From: Haematococcus lacustris
Taxonomy: Eukaryota; Chlorophyta; Chlorophyceae; Chlamydomonadales; Haematococcaceae
Length of the DNA stretch: 64,000 nt
Reading direction: 5' to 3'
NCBI GenBank assembly: GCA_030144725.1
Contig: JASKMD010000007.1
Location: 8,295,568-8,359,567 of the forward strand
The position numbers and the translations under genes are program-made. The notes under the pieces are model-generated. The model had not been told where the DNA came from, searched no databases, and saw only the letters and a list, made by a program, of their open reading frames with translations. Of the stretch, positions 53,426 to 64,000 are shown in pieces (the stretch's first letter is position 1; each line of letters starts with the position of its first letter).

Positions 53426-53699
53426 TGTAACGGCGAGCCTCGAGCGACACCGTTCCCCTTTGCCCGCGACACCTGTGTACTGCCTATGGCGGGCGCAGGT
53501 GGGCGCATTACTTTTACCGAGTGAGTAGGGCAGGTTAAAGCCTAGCAGCGCAAGCTGTGAGGACAACTGGTTCGATTCCAGGGGGCCCCGTTCTAAGCCC
53601 TAGCCCTCTCACGAGGTTTTCCTGTAAACTTCTCCATGGCAGTTTTCCTCGCAACACGCAAGACGGTCTCTCGGCTAACAACGTGCACTGCACGTTACA
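53426..53699 (+). repeat. 5' LTR
   Basis: Contains a T-arm-like hairpin CTGG-TTCGATT-CCAG (B-box GGTTCGATTCC) near 53565-53580 and GGGGGCCCC just after. The G at about 53581 is A in the 3' LTR, the only difference seen. Confidence 0.95.
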
Positions 53700-53702
53700 G
53701 AG

Positions 53703-53714
53703 TGGTTTCCGACC
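53703..53714 (+). other. Putative primer-binding site
   Basis: TGGTTTCCGACC begins 4 nt after the LTR; TGG is the expected complement of a tRNA 3' CCA end. The tRNA was not identified. Confidence 0.5.
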
Positions 53715-55350
53715 AGACTTGCGTTTGCGAGGGCATCATGCCTCCAGCCTTCGGCTGACTTCTGGCTTTCACGCTAGTGGAGCTTCGGCTTTGGAGAACG
53801 CAGACAGTGGAGGCGAACAACCAACGCTGCCCACCATTATCGGGGCCAGGTGGTCGTTCCTGTTTCTGCCTGACAAGCTGGTTGCCCTTTACGGATTTGT
53901 CCGTAGTTGCCACAATTCGCCCTCCGACGATGGCTACTCCCAAAGGCTACTCTCGCGAAATGAGGTTCCTGTGGCAGGTCAGTGTTGCGCCTTGTTGCAT
54001 TTCATTGCACTCTGGCAGGCTAAATCTGTAGCGCTTGTCGCACCTCCTCTAGTCCTTCTGGCCTGCATGTCCTTTTCAGCGGCTGCAGGTTGCGTCTAAG
54101 CTTCTGGCTCAGACCGAACAAAGGACAACACGTCGTAAACGTGAATCCAAGCAGATGGACAAGATAGCTACCTTGGTGGTACGCTGCCAGCGTGCTTTGC
54201 ATGTTGTACACATCTGTGTTTGTTGTGCACAACTTCATTGTGCGTGCAACTAGTCCTTTGCCAGCCCTGAATGTATCAGGTTTGCATATGCTTGGCCATC
54301 GCTGCCAGCCATGCTACAGCCGTGCTATGCTTAGTACATGCTGCTGACAGCCTCAAGCCCTTAGGCTTGCTGATGGCCTTGGTGATGGCTATGGTACATA
54401 TCTGACCTTTGCCTTCTACTCACCATGCTAATGTGGTTGCTCCAAGTACAGGTGTTCTTACAAGTCCTTTATGATCTCTATGAAAACCTTTATGGCAGCC
54501 TATGGCAACGTCCAGCCTATGGCAGTTCTTTACATGGACGGTCCTAATCATGGTGCGGCACGACACATAGTGTCATTTTCTGCCATAAGCATCTGCTTGC
54601 ACCATGCATACTTGCTTATCAAGGCAATGTGTTACTCGACGTTGTCGTCTTGCTACTGTGGCACTCTGCTGGTCATGAAGCACAGTGCAAGGGAGCCCTA
54701 TTGTGAGCCATTGTGCCCTGATGGGTTGCATGACAGCCTTGTAGGCTCAGGTCCATGCGATGGTGGCCATGCCCCACCCTGCTGATCAGGATACCCATGG
54801 TCCTTGTCACCCTGAACCTAGTGTCAACTTCGACCATTTCATGTGACCCATGTGTTGTGCTCTGACGCACTGCTCGCATACAAGGATATCTTGTCATGCA
54901 TGAGCTTGTTCTGATCATCAGGTCTACCATGCAACATTTGTCATACTTCGTCATTCGCATTTAATGCGTATCTCGACATTGTGTCATTATGACACTTTGA
55001 TGTTTATCATGCACTCAGAGCTGCTCTGATAACCTCAGATGGAGCTTTTGTGTTGTAAACAAGCTTGTAGGCTACATCATAAGCCCATTTCATGTATGGT
55101 CATGTGTCCAGCCCTTATGGGTAAGACATTCAATGGTATGCATGACATGCTTCCATGGTATGTGCATGCACATGGTGTCATGTTGTACATACTTGCTACT
55201 ATGCTTGTGGCTGACAACCTAGTTGTGCACCGCTATGCCATTGAGCATGCGTGGTTTTTGCAGACAATATTATCTTGTCATGAACTTTGCTTTGGCCCAA
55301 CAAGCCAAGCATGTCACAGGAGCAAAACCATGCAGCCGCCTTGATGTACT
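53715..55350 (+). other. Region expected to hold gag and protease, not recognisable
   Basis: No frame above 104 codons apart from one running out of the LTR, and no zinc knuckle or aspartic protease motif. One possible spliced start exists: ATG at 53930 (ATPKGYSREMRFLWQ), donor CAG|GTCAGT, acceptor TTTTCAG, then RLQVASKLLAQTEQRTTRRK. 54240-55340 is AT-richer and may itself be inserted DNA. Confidence 0.4.
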
Positions 55351-56190
55351 ATGCCTTTGGCTATTGCCAAGGTGGCAGCAAGGTGGTTGAGGAAAGGCGA
55401 TCGTGCCGTTGTGGCTCTTATCAGCCCTGATGGCTCTGCCATACCTCAACCTGAGGTGACCCCTCATGGTCTCCCTGATGCTATCAAAGCACAGCTGGAT
55501 TCTCTGTTGGCAGAATACAGTGATGTGTTCACACCTCTCACTGGCTTGCCACCAGACCGCCCAGTGGGTCATACAATACCCCTGGAGCCTGGTAACCGCC
55601 CTCCAGCCACTCCCATGTACAGGCTAAGCAAGCCTGAGCATGACGAGCTGAAGCAATTGATACAAGACCTCCTGGCTAAAGGTATGATTGAGCCTAGCTC
55701 TTCACCTTATGCAGCTCCTGTCCTGTTTGTTCAGAAAAAGTCAGGTGAACTGAGAATGTGCATAGACTATAGGCAGCTCAACAAGATCACACTGCGTGAC
55801 CAGTATCCACTGCCTCGCATTGATGACTTGTTTGACAAGCTGTCTGGCTGCAAAGTCTTCTCATCCCTAGACCTGCAGGCTGGTTACCACCAGATCAGGA
55901 TCACTCCTGAGGATGTGCCTAAAACGGCCTTCCGCACACCTGAAGGTCACTTTCAGTTCAAGGTGTTATGCTTTGGACTGACCAACGCTCCAGCTACATT
56001 TCAACGGGTCATGAACGACGCCTTTGCTACTGTGCTGGGTAAGTGTGCCTTGGTGTATCTGGACGACATCCTTGTCATGTCTAAGTCAGTCCAGGATCAC
56101 CTGCTGCACCTCAAGCAAGTATTTGAATTACTGCGTAAGAATAAGTTGTATGCTAAACTATCTAAATGTGAGTTTATGCGATATACGATG
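55351..56190 (+). pseudogene. Retrotransposon pol, 5' part: reverse transcriptase
   Basis: Frame open from MPLAIAKVAARWLRKGDRAV. RT motifs: PYAAPVLFVQKKSGELRMCI, DYRQLNKITLRDQYPLPRID, SSLDLQAGYHQI, FGLTNAPATFQRVMND, catalytic YLDD at about residue 236, and KLSKCEFMRY, where homology stops at the insertion. Conserved RT residues are intact, so the break comes from the nested elements and not from decay. Confidence 0.93.
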
Positions 56191-56194
56191 AGGA

Positions 56195-56372
56195 TAACTG
56201 CAACACCGAACCTTTTCCGGGTTTGTAAACGACCGAGGCCGAAGCAGTTCCGAGTGAACGCTCGAGACCGACGCCAGGGGCCGGAGGCCCCTGGCGGAGG
56301 TCGAGAGCGTTCACGAGGAACTGCGAGGCCGAGGTCGTTTACAAACCCGGAAAAGGTGAGGCGTTGCAGTTA
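56195..56372. mobile_element. 178-bp palindromic (foldback) element
   Basis: Starts TAACTGCAAC and ends GTTGCAGTTA; the whole length folds on itself, with arms about 88 percent complementary by eye and a central GCCAGGGGCC/GGCCCCTGGC hairpin. It sits just after the RT break and directly before the TIR element. Confidence 0.9.
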
Positions 56373-56376
56373 ACTT

Positions 56377-58056
56377 GTATAACTTCAATTTACAGAGGCG
56401 ATAAAACGATTCTGAGCTCGGCGGAGCCGAGCTGATCATTGCCTTTAGTGTAACATTTGAGGCAGTCGCTTGTTTGTTGCTTGGTGAGGGTCAGTCGTTG
56501 TTGTGCATTGCGCTATGGATGAGGTACAGGTGGAACGGAGGACTTTCTTTGGAACGGAGGACTTGCACGGCGACAATGGCGGCGACAGCGGTGGCTCCGA
56601 CCCTGACTTTGGTAAGTTCGACCCTCACTATTGCCGAGACGACCTGCCACGCACGGACTGCGGTTTCACAGAAATCACCATCTGCCCTTGATCCCTCGAT
56701 TTGCTCGTAGGGACACCCGTAATCCTGTCAGCGTCATTGTGGATGTCACAATGGCTATAGTCAGGTTTCTTGTTTCCTTAGCGGTTCTCGTCGCCGCCGC
56801 CGCCGCCATTTAAGTGCCCAGCTATCTTGCCTCAGACATTGTCATCGTAACCTTAAGCGGTAGGTGCTGCCCCGACCGTGCAGTCGCAGTGACTAATTTC
56901 TTGGTTGCTAGGGCAGCCATGCCATTGCTGCTATTGCACAAGTGCTAGGGCTTGGGTTGCATAGGTAGCAACATCTAGGGCACCATCATGTGCATGCGCA
57001 ACTGTATCCATATCATGCAGGTGCACTTGTTGTTGCTCCGTGTGCATTTGTGTTTGTCACAACATGTTGTTTCGTCTCTTGCAGGGCTGCTTGGTTGTGG
57101 AGCTCCTTCTTAGCATGCTAGTGCTGATGCTCACGGCAATTAGGTGAGGGAGCAGATACTGCAACATGAAGTGTGCATGACGGCTCCCATTACCCTCCTT
57201 GATGTCATTGTGCGCAGGAGTCGAAGTGAACACATGTCCGATGTTGCGGCAACGGTAGGTTGCTCTCAGCCTGCCCTTGGCCCCAGCTCAGGTCACATTG
57301 CCAGCTCCTCCATTACTTCTCAGACCTCACTCTCTCTCTCTCTACTGACCCATCACAAAACGGGCGCTATAGAGGCTGGCGCACATCACACGGTTGGTGT
57401 TGTGCTTCTTGATGCTCTCAGCCCACCCTCCGCCCCAACTCAAGCTATCTCTCAGCTCAGGCTAGCTCCACCACCTCTCAGTCCTTCCATTCCCTTGGAT
57501 ACCTTGGATAGCGTCGTTGTCCCTCATTATCACCATTTTGGCATGCCACGCATAGTGGAGAACGGCATGGCACCACTCACGTCTCGGTTGGTGCTTAGTC
57601 ATCTGTATGTCATAATGTGTTGCAAGTGGTGTTCATGGTGCTGTGTAGTAGGCAAGCCCTCCTCTCATGCAAGCAAGCATCTATGCTATGGTGAAATGCA
57701 TGCTAATGCACGTGATGGATTGCATGATGTATAAATAAAGCGCATGGGCACATGAAATGCATGAGGTGCAAGGAGCGCGATATGAGGATGGGGTCGTGTT
57801 TTGCCATGTGTAGTGGTTGCGACTGAGCGGTTGGCTATAATTGGCGGTTGGCTATAATTAGCGGTTGGCTATAATTGACGGTTAGCTATAATTGGCGGTT
57901 GGCTGTAATTGACGGTTAGCTGTAATTGACGGTTAGCTATAATTGACGGTTAGCTATAAATGACGGTTGGGACATAATTAGCCGTCGGTTGGCCTTCTTA
58001 CAGCCTTTTAAAATGTGGGCAGAAAACGTTTAGATCCGGGTAAATTGAAGTTATAC
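56377..58056. mobile_element. 1.68-kb TIR element inserted in pol
   Basis: Perfect 17-bp inverted termini, GTATAACTTCAATTTAC at 56377-56393 and its complement at 58040-58056. No transposase seen; internal ORFs are short. Near the right end are nine imperfect copies of a 16-bp unit. The exact RT junctions are 1-2 nt out of frame, so a clean target duplication could not be shown. Confidence 0.8.
57827..57979 (+). repeat. 16-bp tandem repeat
   Basis: About nine copies of GCGGTTGGCTATAATT with G/A and C/T variants (GACGGTTAGCTATAATT). Confidence 0.95.
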
Positions 58057-60404
58057 TTAAATTCTTAGGCCATCTGGTCACTGCTGGAGGTATTGCTGTG
58101 GACCCTGATAAGGTCTCGACAATTGCTAACTGGCCTATTCCCCAGTCCCTCCAGGGGTTACAGTCATTTCTTGGCGCTGCTAATTATGTGCGCAAGTTTG
58201 TCTGTAATTTCAGCAATATTGCTGCACCTCTCACAAATCTTTGTGGTAAAGGCGGTCAGTCATTTCCATGGCACGACTGGCCTGAGGTACCTTTGACAGC
58301 ATTCAATGCTCTCAAAGCTGCCATCGCTGCAGTACCCATGCTGAGACTACCCGATCACACCAAACCGTTCCAGGTTTACTGTGATGCGTCCCTTCAGGGA
58401 CTGGGTGCAGTCCTCATGCAGGATGGCTATCCACTGGCTTATCTAAGCCGCAAGCTGTCACCTGCTGAGGTCAACTACACAACTGGTGAACAGGAGTTCC
58501 TCTCCTTAGTCACAGCATGCAAGGAATGGCGCTGCTACTTAGAAGGCGTGCCATTCACTCTGTTCACTGATCACCAACCCCTGGTTGCTTTGCCTACCCA
58601 GAAAGTGCTATCTAGGCGCCAGGCACGGTGGATGGAGTTCATGAGCAGGTTCTCATACAGTCTTGTGCATACTGCCGGCACTGTGAACCCTGCAGACCCT
58701 TTGTCCCGGATTGTGCACGATTCTCCAGAAAGTGTCTCGGTGTGTGCTGTCACCACCAGGAGGCAGGCCAAGCTTTCTTTGGAGGGGGGGGGAGCTCGTG
58801 AGGCTGGCCTTCGTGCCGCTGCCCCGGCTGCCATCAGTGCGAAATCCCCCCTTGCTCTGTCACAATTTGAGAAAGATACCACGTGTGTTGAAGCCATGTT
58901 GGACCCGATAGGGTCTGAGACCCCTGTTACACAGATTGAGACAGCGCAGTATCCTGCGGCTCCAGCTGCTCCTATGGGACTTTCTGATCAACTGACCCTT
59001 GGATACCAGCAGGACCCGGCGTTTACTGCTGAAGCTGATCATTCTGGAATGTACCAGGACACTGATGGTCTCTGGCGGATCTCTGGTAAGGACTTAGTGG
59101 TGGTCCCCAATGTGCCTGAACTGCGTGAGCACATTCTGCACGAGATGCATGATGCTGCCTATGCTGGCCATGTGGGAATGACCAAAACCCTCGAGCGTGT
59201 CACACGTGTATTCTGGTGGAACACTGTGCGTGCTGATGTAAGGGACTATGTTGGGACATGTGATGCGTGTCAACGCGATAAGTCCTCCAACTCTAAGCCA
59301 GGTGGTCTGTTGAGACCCCTGACTATCCCAGGGTATCGGTGGGAGCATGTGTCTATGGACCTTGTGACCAAGCTGCCTACTGGGACCCATGGCTATGATG
59401 CCATCTGTGTCATTGTTGACCGCCTGAGCAAAATGGTGCATTTTGTGCCCTGCAAGGAGTCCATGAATGCCATGGCCTTCACCCGGCTGTTCATTAACAA
59501 TGTATTCAGGTTACACGGCCTTCCGGCTGAAGTACTCACCGATCGTGGTGCACACTTTAATAATAAGTTCTGGCATGCTGTTAAAAAGCTGCTGGGTATG
59601 AAGACTAATATGTCTACTGCCTACAGGCCACAGAGTGATGGCCAGACTGAGAGGTACAATCGTGTACTTGAGGAAATGCTTCGGCATTACATCTCCCCCA
59701 CTCAGGCTGACTGGCCTGATCACCTTGCCTTGGCTGAGTTTGCCGTAAACAACTCATGGCAGGAGTCTATACACTCCACGCCCTTCTTCCTCAACACAGG
59801 CCAGAGCCCTGTCACTCCTGGGCTGCGTGACCTGCCTGATGGCGGCCGCTGTCCCTCTGCCCATGCCTTTGCCACTTGGTGGAAAGAAGGTGTCGCCCAT
59901 GCAAGGCGGCACATGGCTGATGCTCAGGCCAGGTACAAGCGTCATGCTGACACTGGTCTGAAAGACGTGGAGTTTGAGGTGGGTGCACAGGTCTTGCTGA
60001 GCACCAGGAACCTGCGCATTAAGACAGGCAAGGTCCGCAAGTTTGTGCCACGTTATGTAGGACCCTTCGTGGTTGAGGCTAAGATCAATGCCAATGCCTA
60101 CAAACTCACTCTGCCTGCCACCATGAGCAGGCTGCATCCTGTCTTCCATGTGTCACTGCTCAAGAAGTACTCTGGCAGTGACGTGGGCATCATGCCTCCT
60201 CCTGTGGAATGGATGGATGAGACTCCTGTGTACTATGTTGAGCGTCTGCTTGACCACAGATACGTCCGTGCAGGAAAGGCTGGGGAGTTCCTGGTCCAGT
60301 GGGAAGGCTATGACGCCTCCTTCAATACCTGGGAGCCACGAGCCAACCTGACTGGCTGTGACAAACTTCTGGCTGAGTACAATGCCATCCACTGTCTCAA
60401 GTGA
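58053..60404 (+). pseudogene. Retrotransposon pol, 3' part: RNase H, integrase, chromodomain
   Basis: Resumes at LKFLGHLVTAGGIAVDPDKV and stays open to the stop at 60402-60404. RNase H: VYCDASLQGLGAVL (about residue 94 from the Met at 58098), TGEQEFLSLVTACKEWRCYL and FTDHQPL. Integrase zinc finger: H-x-H ... CDACQ (about 345-395). Core Asp in MDLVTKLPTG, second Asp in LTDRGAHFNNKFW, Glu in SDGQTERYNRVLEE. GPF linker and LHPVFHVSLLKKY. C-terminal chromodomain: YYVERLLDHRYV ... EFLVQWEGYDASFNTWEP. The chromodomain places it among chromoviruses, whose integrase targets histone-marked chromatin. Confidence 0.95.
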
Positions 60405-60620
60405 AGACCCAGCCTCATTTGTGTTCCTGCTACGGTGCTGTGGTGTGCTATGGGTTGTGCTGTGTGTGTGAGTAGCCTTCTGGCTGGATGGTTGCATTCT
60501 TGCACCTGAGCTATCATGCTCCTGGCTATCATGTGTGTTAACCAATCATGGTTCACACTAGCCCAAACAAGCAGTATTGGCTGCGAGTCCTTGGATCTCC
60601 TTGGGCGGAACGGACCTCTT

Positions 60621-60631
60621 CTGGGGGGGGT
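60621..60631 (+). other. Polypurine tract
   Basis: CTGGGGGGGGTGAA immediately before the 3' LTR, as expected for plus-strand priming. Confidence 0.7.
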
Positions 60632-60634
60632 GAA

Positions 60635-60908
60635 TGTAACGGCGAGCCTCGAGCGACACCGTTCCCCTTTGCCCGCGACACCTGTGTACTGCCTATGGCG
60701 GGCGCAGGTGGGCGCATTACTTTTACCGAGTGAGTAGGGCAGGTTAAAGCCTAGCAGCGCAAGCTGTGAGGACAACTGGTTCGATTCCAAGGGGCCCCGT
60801 TCTAAGCCCTAGCCCTCTCACGAGGTTTTCCTGTAAACTTCTCCATGGCAGTTTTCCTCGCAACACGCAAGACGGTCTCTCGGCTAACAACGTGCACTGC
60901 ACGTTACA
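60635..60908 (+). repeat. 3' LTR
   Basis: 274 bp, one substitution from the 5' LTR. Followed by 33 bp of unique sequence before the next satellite array. Confidence 0.95.
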
Positions 60909-60941
60909 CACACTTGCATGCGCCGTACAACTGTTACAAAT

Positions 60942-63900
60942 GGGCGGGGCGGGGCGGAAAGGGCGGGGCGGAAAGGGCGGGGCAGGGCGGAAAGGGCGGG
61001 GCGGAAAGGGCGGGGCGGGGCGGGGCGGGGCGGGGCGGGGCGGGGCGGGGCGGGGCGGGGCGGGGCGGGGCGGGGCGGGGCGGGGCGGGGCGGGGCGGGG
61101 CGGGGCGGGGCGGGGCGGGGCGGGGCGGGGCGGGGCGGGGCGGGGCGGGGCGGGGCGGGGCGGGGCGGGGCGGGGCGGGGCGGGGCGGGGCGGGGCGGGG
61201 CGGGGCGGGGCGGGGCGGGGCGGGGCGGGGCGGGGCGGGGCGGGGCGGGGCGGGGCGGGGCGGGGCGGGGCGGGGCGGGGCGGGGCGGGGCGGGGCGGGG
61301 CGGGGCGGGGCGGGGCGGGGCGGGGCGGGGCGGGGCGGGGCGGGGCGGGGCGGGGCGGGGCGGGGCGGGGCGGGGCGGGGCGGGGCGGGGCGGGGCGGGG
61401 CGGGGCGGGGCGGGGCGGGGCGGGGCGGGGCGGGGCGGGGCGGGGCGGGGCGGGGCGGGGCGGGGCGGGGCGGGGCGGGGCGGGGCGGGGCGGGGCGGGG
61501 CGGGGCGGGGCGGGGCGGGGCGGGGCGGGGCGGGGCGGGGCGGGGCGGGGCGGGGCGGGGCGGGGCGGGGCGGGGCGGGGCGGGGCGGGGCGGGGCGGGG
61601 CGGGGCGGGGCGGGGCGGGGCGGGGCGGGGCGGGGCGGGGCGGGGCGGGGCGGGGCGGGGCGGGGCGGGGCGGGGCGGGGCGGGGCGGGGCGGGGCGGGG
61701 CGGGGCGGGGCGGGGCGGGGCGGGGCGGGGCGGGGCGGGGCGGGGCGGGGCGGGGCGGGGCGGGGCGGGGCGGGGCGGGGCGGGGCGGGGCGGGGCGGGG
61801 CGGGGCGGGGCGGGGCGGGGCGGGGCGGGGCGGGGCGGGGCGGGGCGGGGCGGGGCGGGGCGGGGCGGGGCGGGGCGGGGCGGGGCGGGGCGGGGCGGGG
61901 CGGGGCGGGGCGGGGCGGGGCGGGGCGGGGCGGGGCGGGGCGGGGCGGGGCGGGGCGGGGCGGGGCGGGGCGGGGCGGGGCGGGGCGGGGCGGGGCGGGG
62001 CGGGGCGGGGCGGGGCGGGGCGGGGCGGGGCGGGGCGGGGCGGGGCGGGGCGGGGCGGGGCGGGGCGGGGCGGGGCGGGGCGGGGCGGGGCGGGGCGGGG
62101 CGGGGCGGGGCGGGGCGGGGCGGGGCGGGGCGGGGCGGGGCGGGGCGGGGCGGGGCGGGGCGGGGCGGGGCGGGGCGGGGCGGGGCGGGGCGGGGCGGGG
62201 CGGGGCGGGGCGGGGCGGGGCGGGGCGGGGCGGGGCGGGGCGGGGCGGGGCGGGGCGGGGCGGGGCGGGGCGGGGCGGGGCGGGGCGGGGCGGGGCGGGG
62301 CGGGGCGGGGCGGGGCGGGGCGGGGCGGGGCGGGGCGGGGCGGGGCGGGGCGGGGCGGGGCGGGGCGGGGCGGGGCGGGGCGGGGCGGGGCGGGGCGGGG
62401 CGGGGCGGGGCGGGGCGGGGCGGGGCGGGGCGGGGCGGGGCGGGGCGGGGCGGGGCGGGGCGGGGCGGGGCGGGGCGGGGCGGGGCGGGGCGGGGCGGGG
62501 CGGGGCGGGGCGGGGCGGGGCGGGGCGGGGCGGGGCGGGGCGGGGCGGGGCGGGGCGGGGCGGGGCGGGGCGGGGCGGGGCGGGGCGGGGCGGGGCGGGG
62601 CGGGGCGGGGCGGGGCGGGGCGGGGCGGGGCGGGGCGGGGCGGGGCGGGGCGGGGCGGGGCGGGGCGGGGCGGGGCGGGGCGGGGCGGGGCGGGGCGGGG
62701 CGGGGCGGGGCGGGGCGGGGCGGGGCGGGGCGGGGCGGGGCGGGGCGGGGCGGGGCGGGGCGGGGCGGGGCGGGGCGGGGCGGGGCGGGGCGGGGCGGGG
62801 CGGGGCGGGGCGGGGCGGGGCGGGGCGGGGCGGGGCGGGGCGGGGCGGGGCGGGGCGGGGCGGGGCGGGGCGGGGCGGGGCGGGGCGGGGCGGGGCGGGG
62901 CGGGGCGGGGCGGGGCGGGGCGGGGCGGGGCGGAGGGCGGGGCGGGGCGGGGCGGAAAGGGCGGGGCGGGGCGGGGCGGAAAGGGCGGGGCGGGGCGGGG
63001 CGGAAAGGGCGGGGCGGGGCGGGGCGGAAAGGGCGGGGCGGGGCGGGGCGGAAAGGGCGGGGCGGGGCGGGGCGGAAAGGGCGGGGCGGGGCGGGGCGGA
63101 AAGGGCGGGGCGGGGCGGGGCGGAAAGGGCGGGGCGGGGCGGGGCGGAAAGGGCGGGGCGGGGCGGGGCGGAAAGGGCGGGGCGGGGCGGGGCGGAAAGG
63201 GCGGGGCGGGGCGGGGCGGAAAGGGCGGGGCGGGGCGGGGCGGAAAGGGCGGGGCGGGGCGGGGCGGAAAGGGCGGGGCGGGGCGGGGCGGAAAGGGCGG
63301 GGCGGGGCGGGGCGGAAAGGGCGGGGCGGGGCGGGGCGGAAAGGGCGGGGCGGGGCGGGGCGGAAAGGGCGGGGCGGGGCGGGGCGGAAAGGGCGGGGCG
63401 GGGCGGGGCGGAAAGGGCGGGGCGGGGCGGGGCGGAAAGGGCGGGGCGGGGCGGGGCGGAAAGGGCGGGGCGGGGCGGGGCGGAAAGGGCGGGGCGGGGC
63501 GGGGCGGAAAGGGCGGGGCGGGGCGGGGCGGAAAGGGCGGGGCGGGGCGGGGCGGAAAGGGCGGGGCGGGGCGGGGCGGAAAGGGCGGGGCGGGGCGGGG
63601 CGGAAAGGGCGGGGCGGGGCGGGGCGGAAAGGGCGGGGCGGGGCGGGGCGGAAAGGGCGGGGCGGGGCGGGGCGGAAAGGGCGGGGCGGGGCGGGGCGGA
63701 AAGGGCGGGGCGGGGCGGGGCGGAAAGGGCGGGGCGGGGCGGGGCGGAAAGGGCGGGGCGGGGCGGGGCGGAAAGGGCGGGGCGGGGCGGGGCGGAAAGG
63801 GCGGGGCGGGGCGGGGCGGAAAGGGCGGGGCGGGGCGGGGCGGAAAGGGCGGGGCGGGGCGGGGCGGAAAGGGCGGGGCGGGGCGGGGCGGAAAGGGCGG

Positions 63901-64000
63901 GGCGGGGCGGGGCGGAAAGGGCGGGGCGGGGCGGGGCGGAAAGGGCGGGGCGGGGCGGGGCGGAAAGGGCGGGGCGGGGCGGGGCGGAAAGGGCGGGGCG
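60942..64000 (+). repeat. GGGGC-based satellite array 3, runs off the window
   Basis: A short mixed start, then about 1.9 kb of pure GGGGC (61010-62930), then the 24-bp unit with GGAAA to the end of the window (about 44 copies). The pure to 24-bp order is the same as in array 2. Confidence 0.98.

Larger units (their letters stand above)
53426..60908 (+). mobile_element. Ty3/gypsy chromovirus LTR retrotransposon with nested insertions
   Basis: Complete from LTR to LTR (7,483 bp). The 274-bp LTRs start TGTAACG, end CGTTACA and differ at one position by eye, so insertion was recent. Order: LTR, primer site, an unrecognisable gag/protease region, reverse transcriptase, RNase H, integrase, chromodomain, polypurine tract, LTR. 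The pol frame is split at about 56190-58056 by a palindromic element and a TIR element. Flanking bases (CACAC left, CACTT right) are not a perfect target duplication. Confidence 0.95.

Overview
The window looks like nuclear DNA from a chlorophyte green alga, most likely a chlamydomonadalean. It is GC-rich, genes have many short exons with GT-AG introns, and it contains an Aurora/CALK-like kinase, an R2R3-MYB gene, a chromovirus retrotransposon and Fanzor genes. It also holds long GC-rich microsatellite and minisatellite arrays. The species cannot be fixed from sequence alone.

Layout. 0.3-1.5 kb: compact R2R3-MYB gene (minus). 1.9-7.3 kb: remnant of a Fanzor-associated 3' repeat, AT-rich hairpin repeats, a 1.6 kb GGGGC array, a 62-bp tandem hairpin repeat and a decayed copy of one MPP10 exon. 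7.7-23.7 kb: a tandem duplication. Unit 1 is the RING-H2 terminal exon, a CCCCTG array and an intact Fanzor gene. Unit 2 is the same exon, a 5.2 kb CCCCTG/CCGCTG array carrying six 170-bp structured repeats, and a broken Fanzor copy. 24.7-27.9 kb: Aurora-like kinase (minus). 29.4-35.3 kb: MPP10, the U3 snoRNP protein (minus, ten exons). 36.3-38.3 kb: Helitron remnant. 38.6-50.4 kb: mosaic of repeats, an unrecognised coiled-coil gene carrying an introner-like insertion, an unrecognised ORF pair with a polyQ tract, a TIR element and a diverged copy of the 170-bp repeat family. 50.8-64 kb: two GGGGC-based satellite arrays separated by a young Ty3/gypsy chromovirus whose pol is split by nested insertions.

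Two things stand out. First, there is a pair of Fanzor (eukaryotic TnpB-like, RNA-guided nuclease family) loci in a duplicated unit. One keeps all three RuvC acidic residues; the other has lost its 5' end, carries a 981-bp insertion and lacks the third catalytic Asp. Both share about 640 bp of 3' flank that is the natural place to look for the guide RNA, and a third, degenerate piece of that flank lies at 1.95-2.08 kb. Second, there is a 150-170 bp repeat family with near-inverted termini and a predicted three-way-junction RNA fold. Divergent copies keep the fold through compensatory base changes. It is embedded repeatedly in the hexanucleotide array between the two Fanzor loci.

The exon structures for MYB, kinase, MPP10 and Fanzor were built by hand from splice sites, reading-phase agreement and recalled family motifs. 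Internal junctions are well supported. The 5' ends of the kinase, MPP10, RING and Fanzor genes are not.
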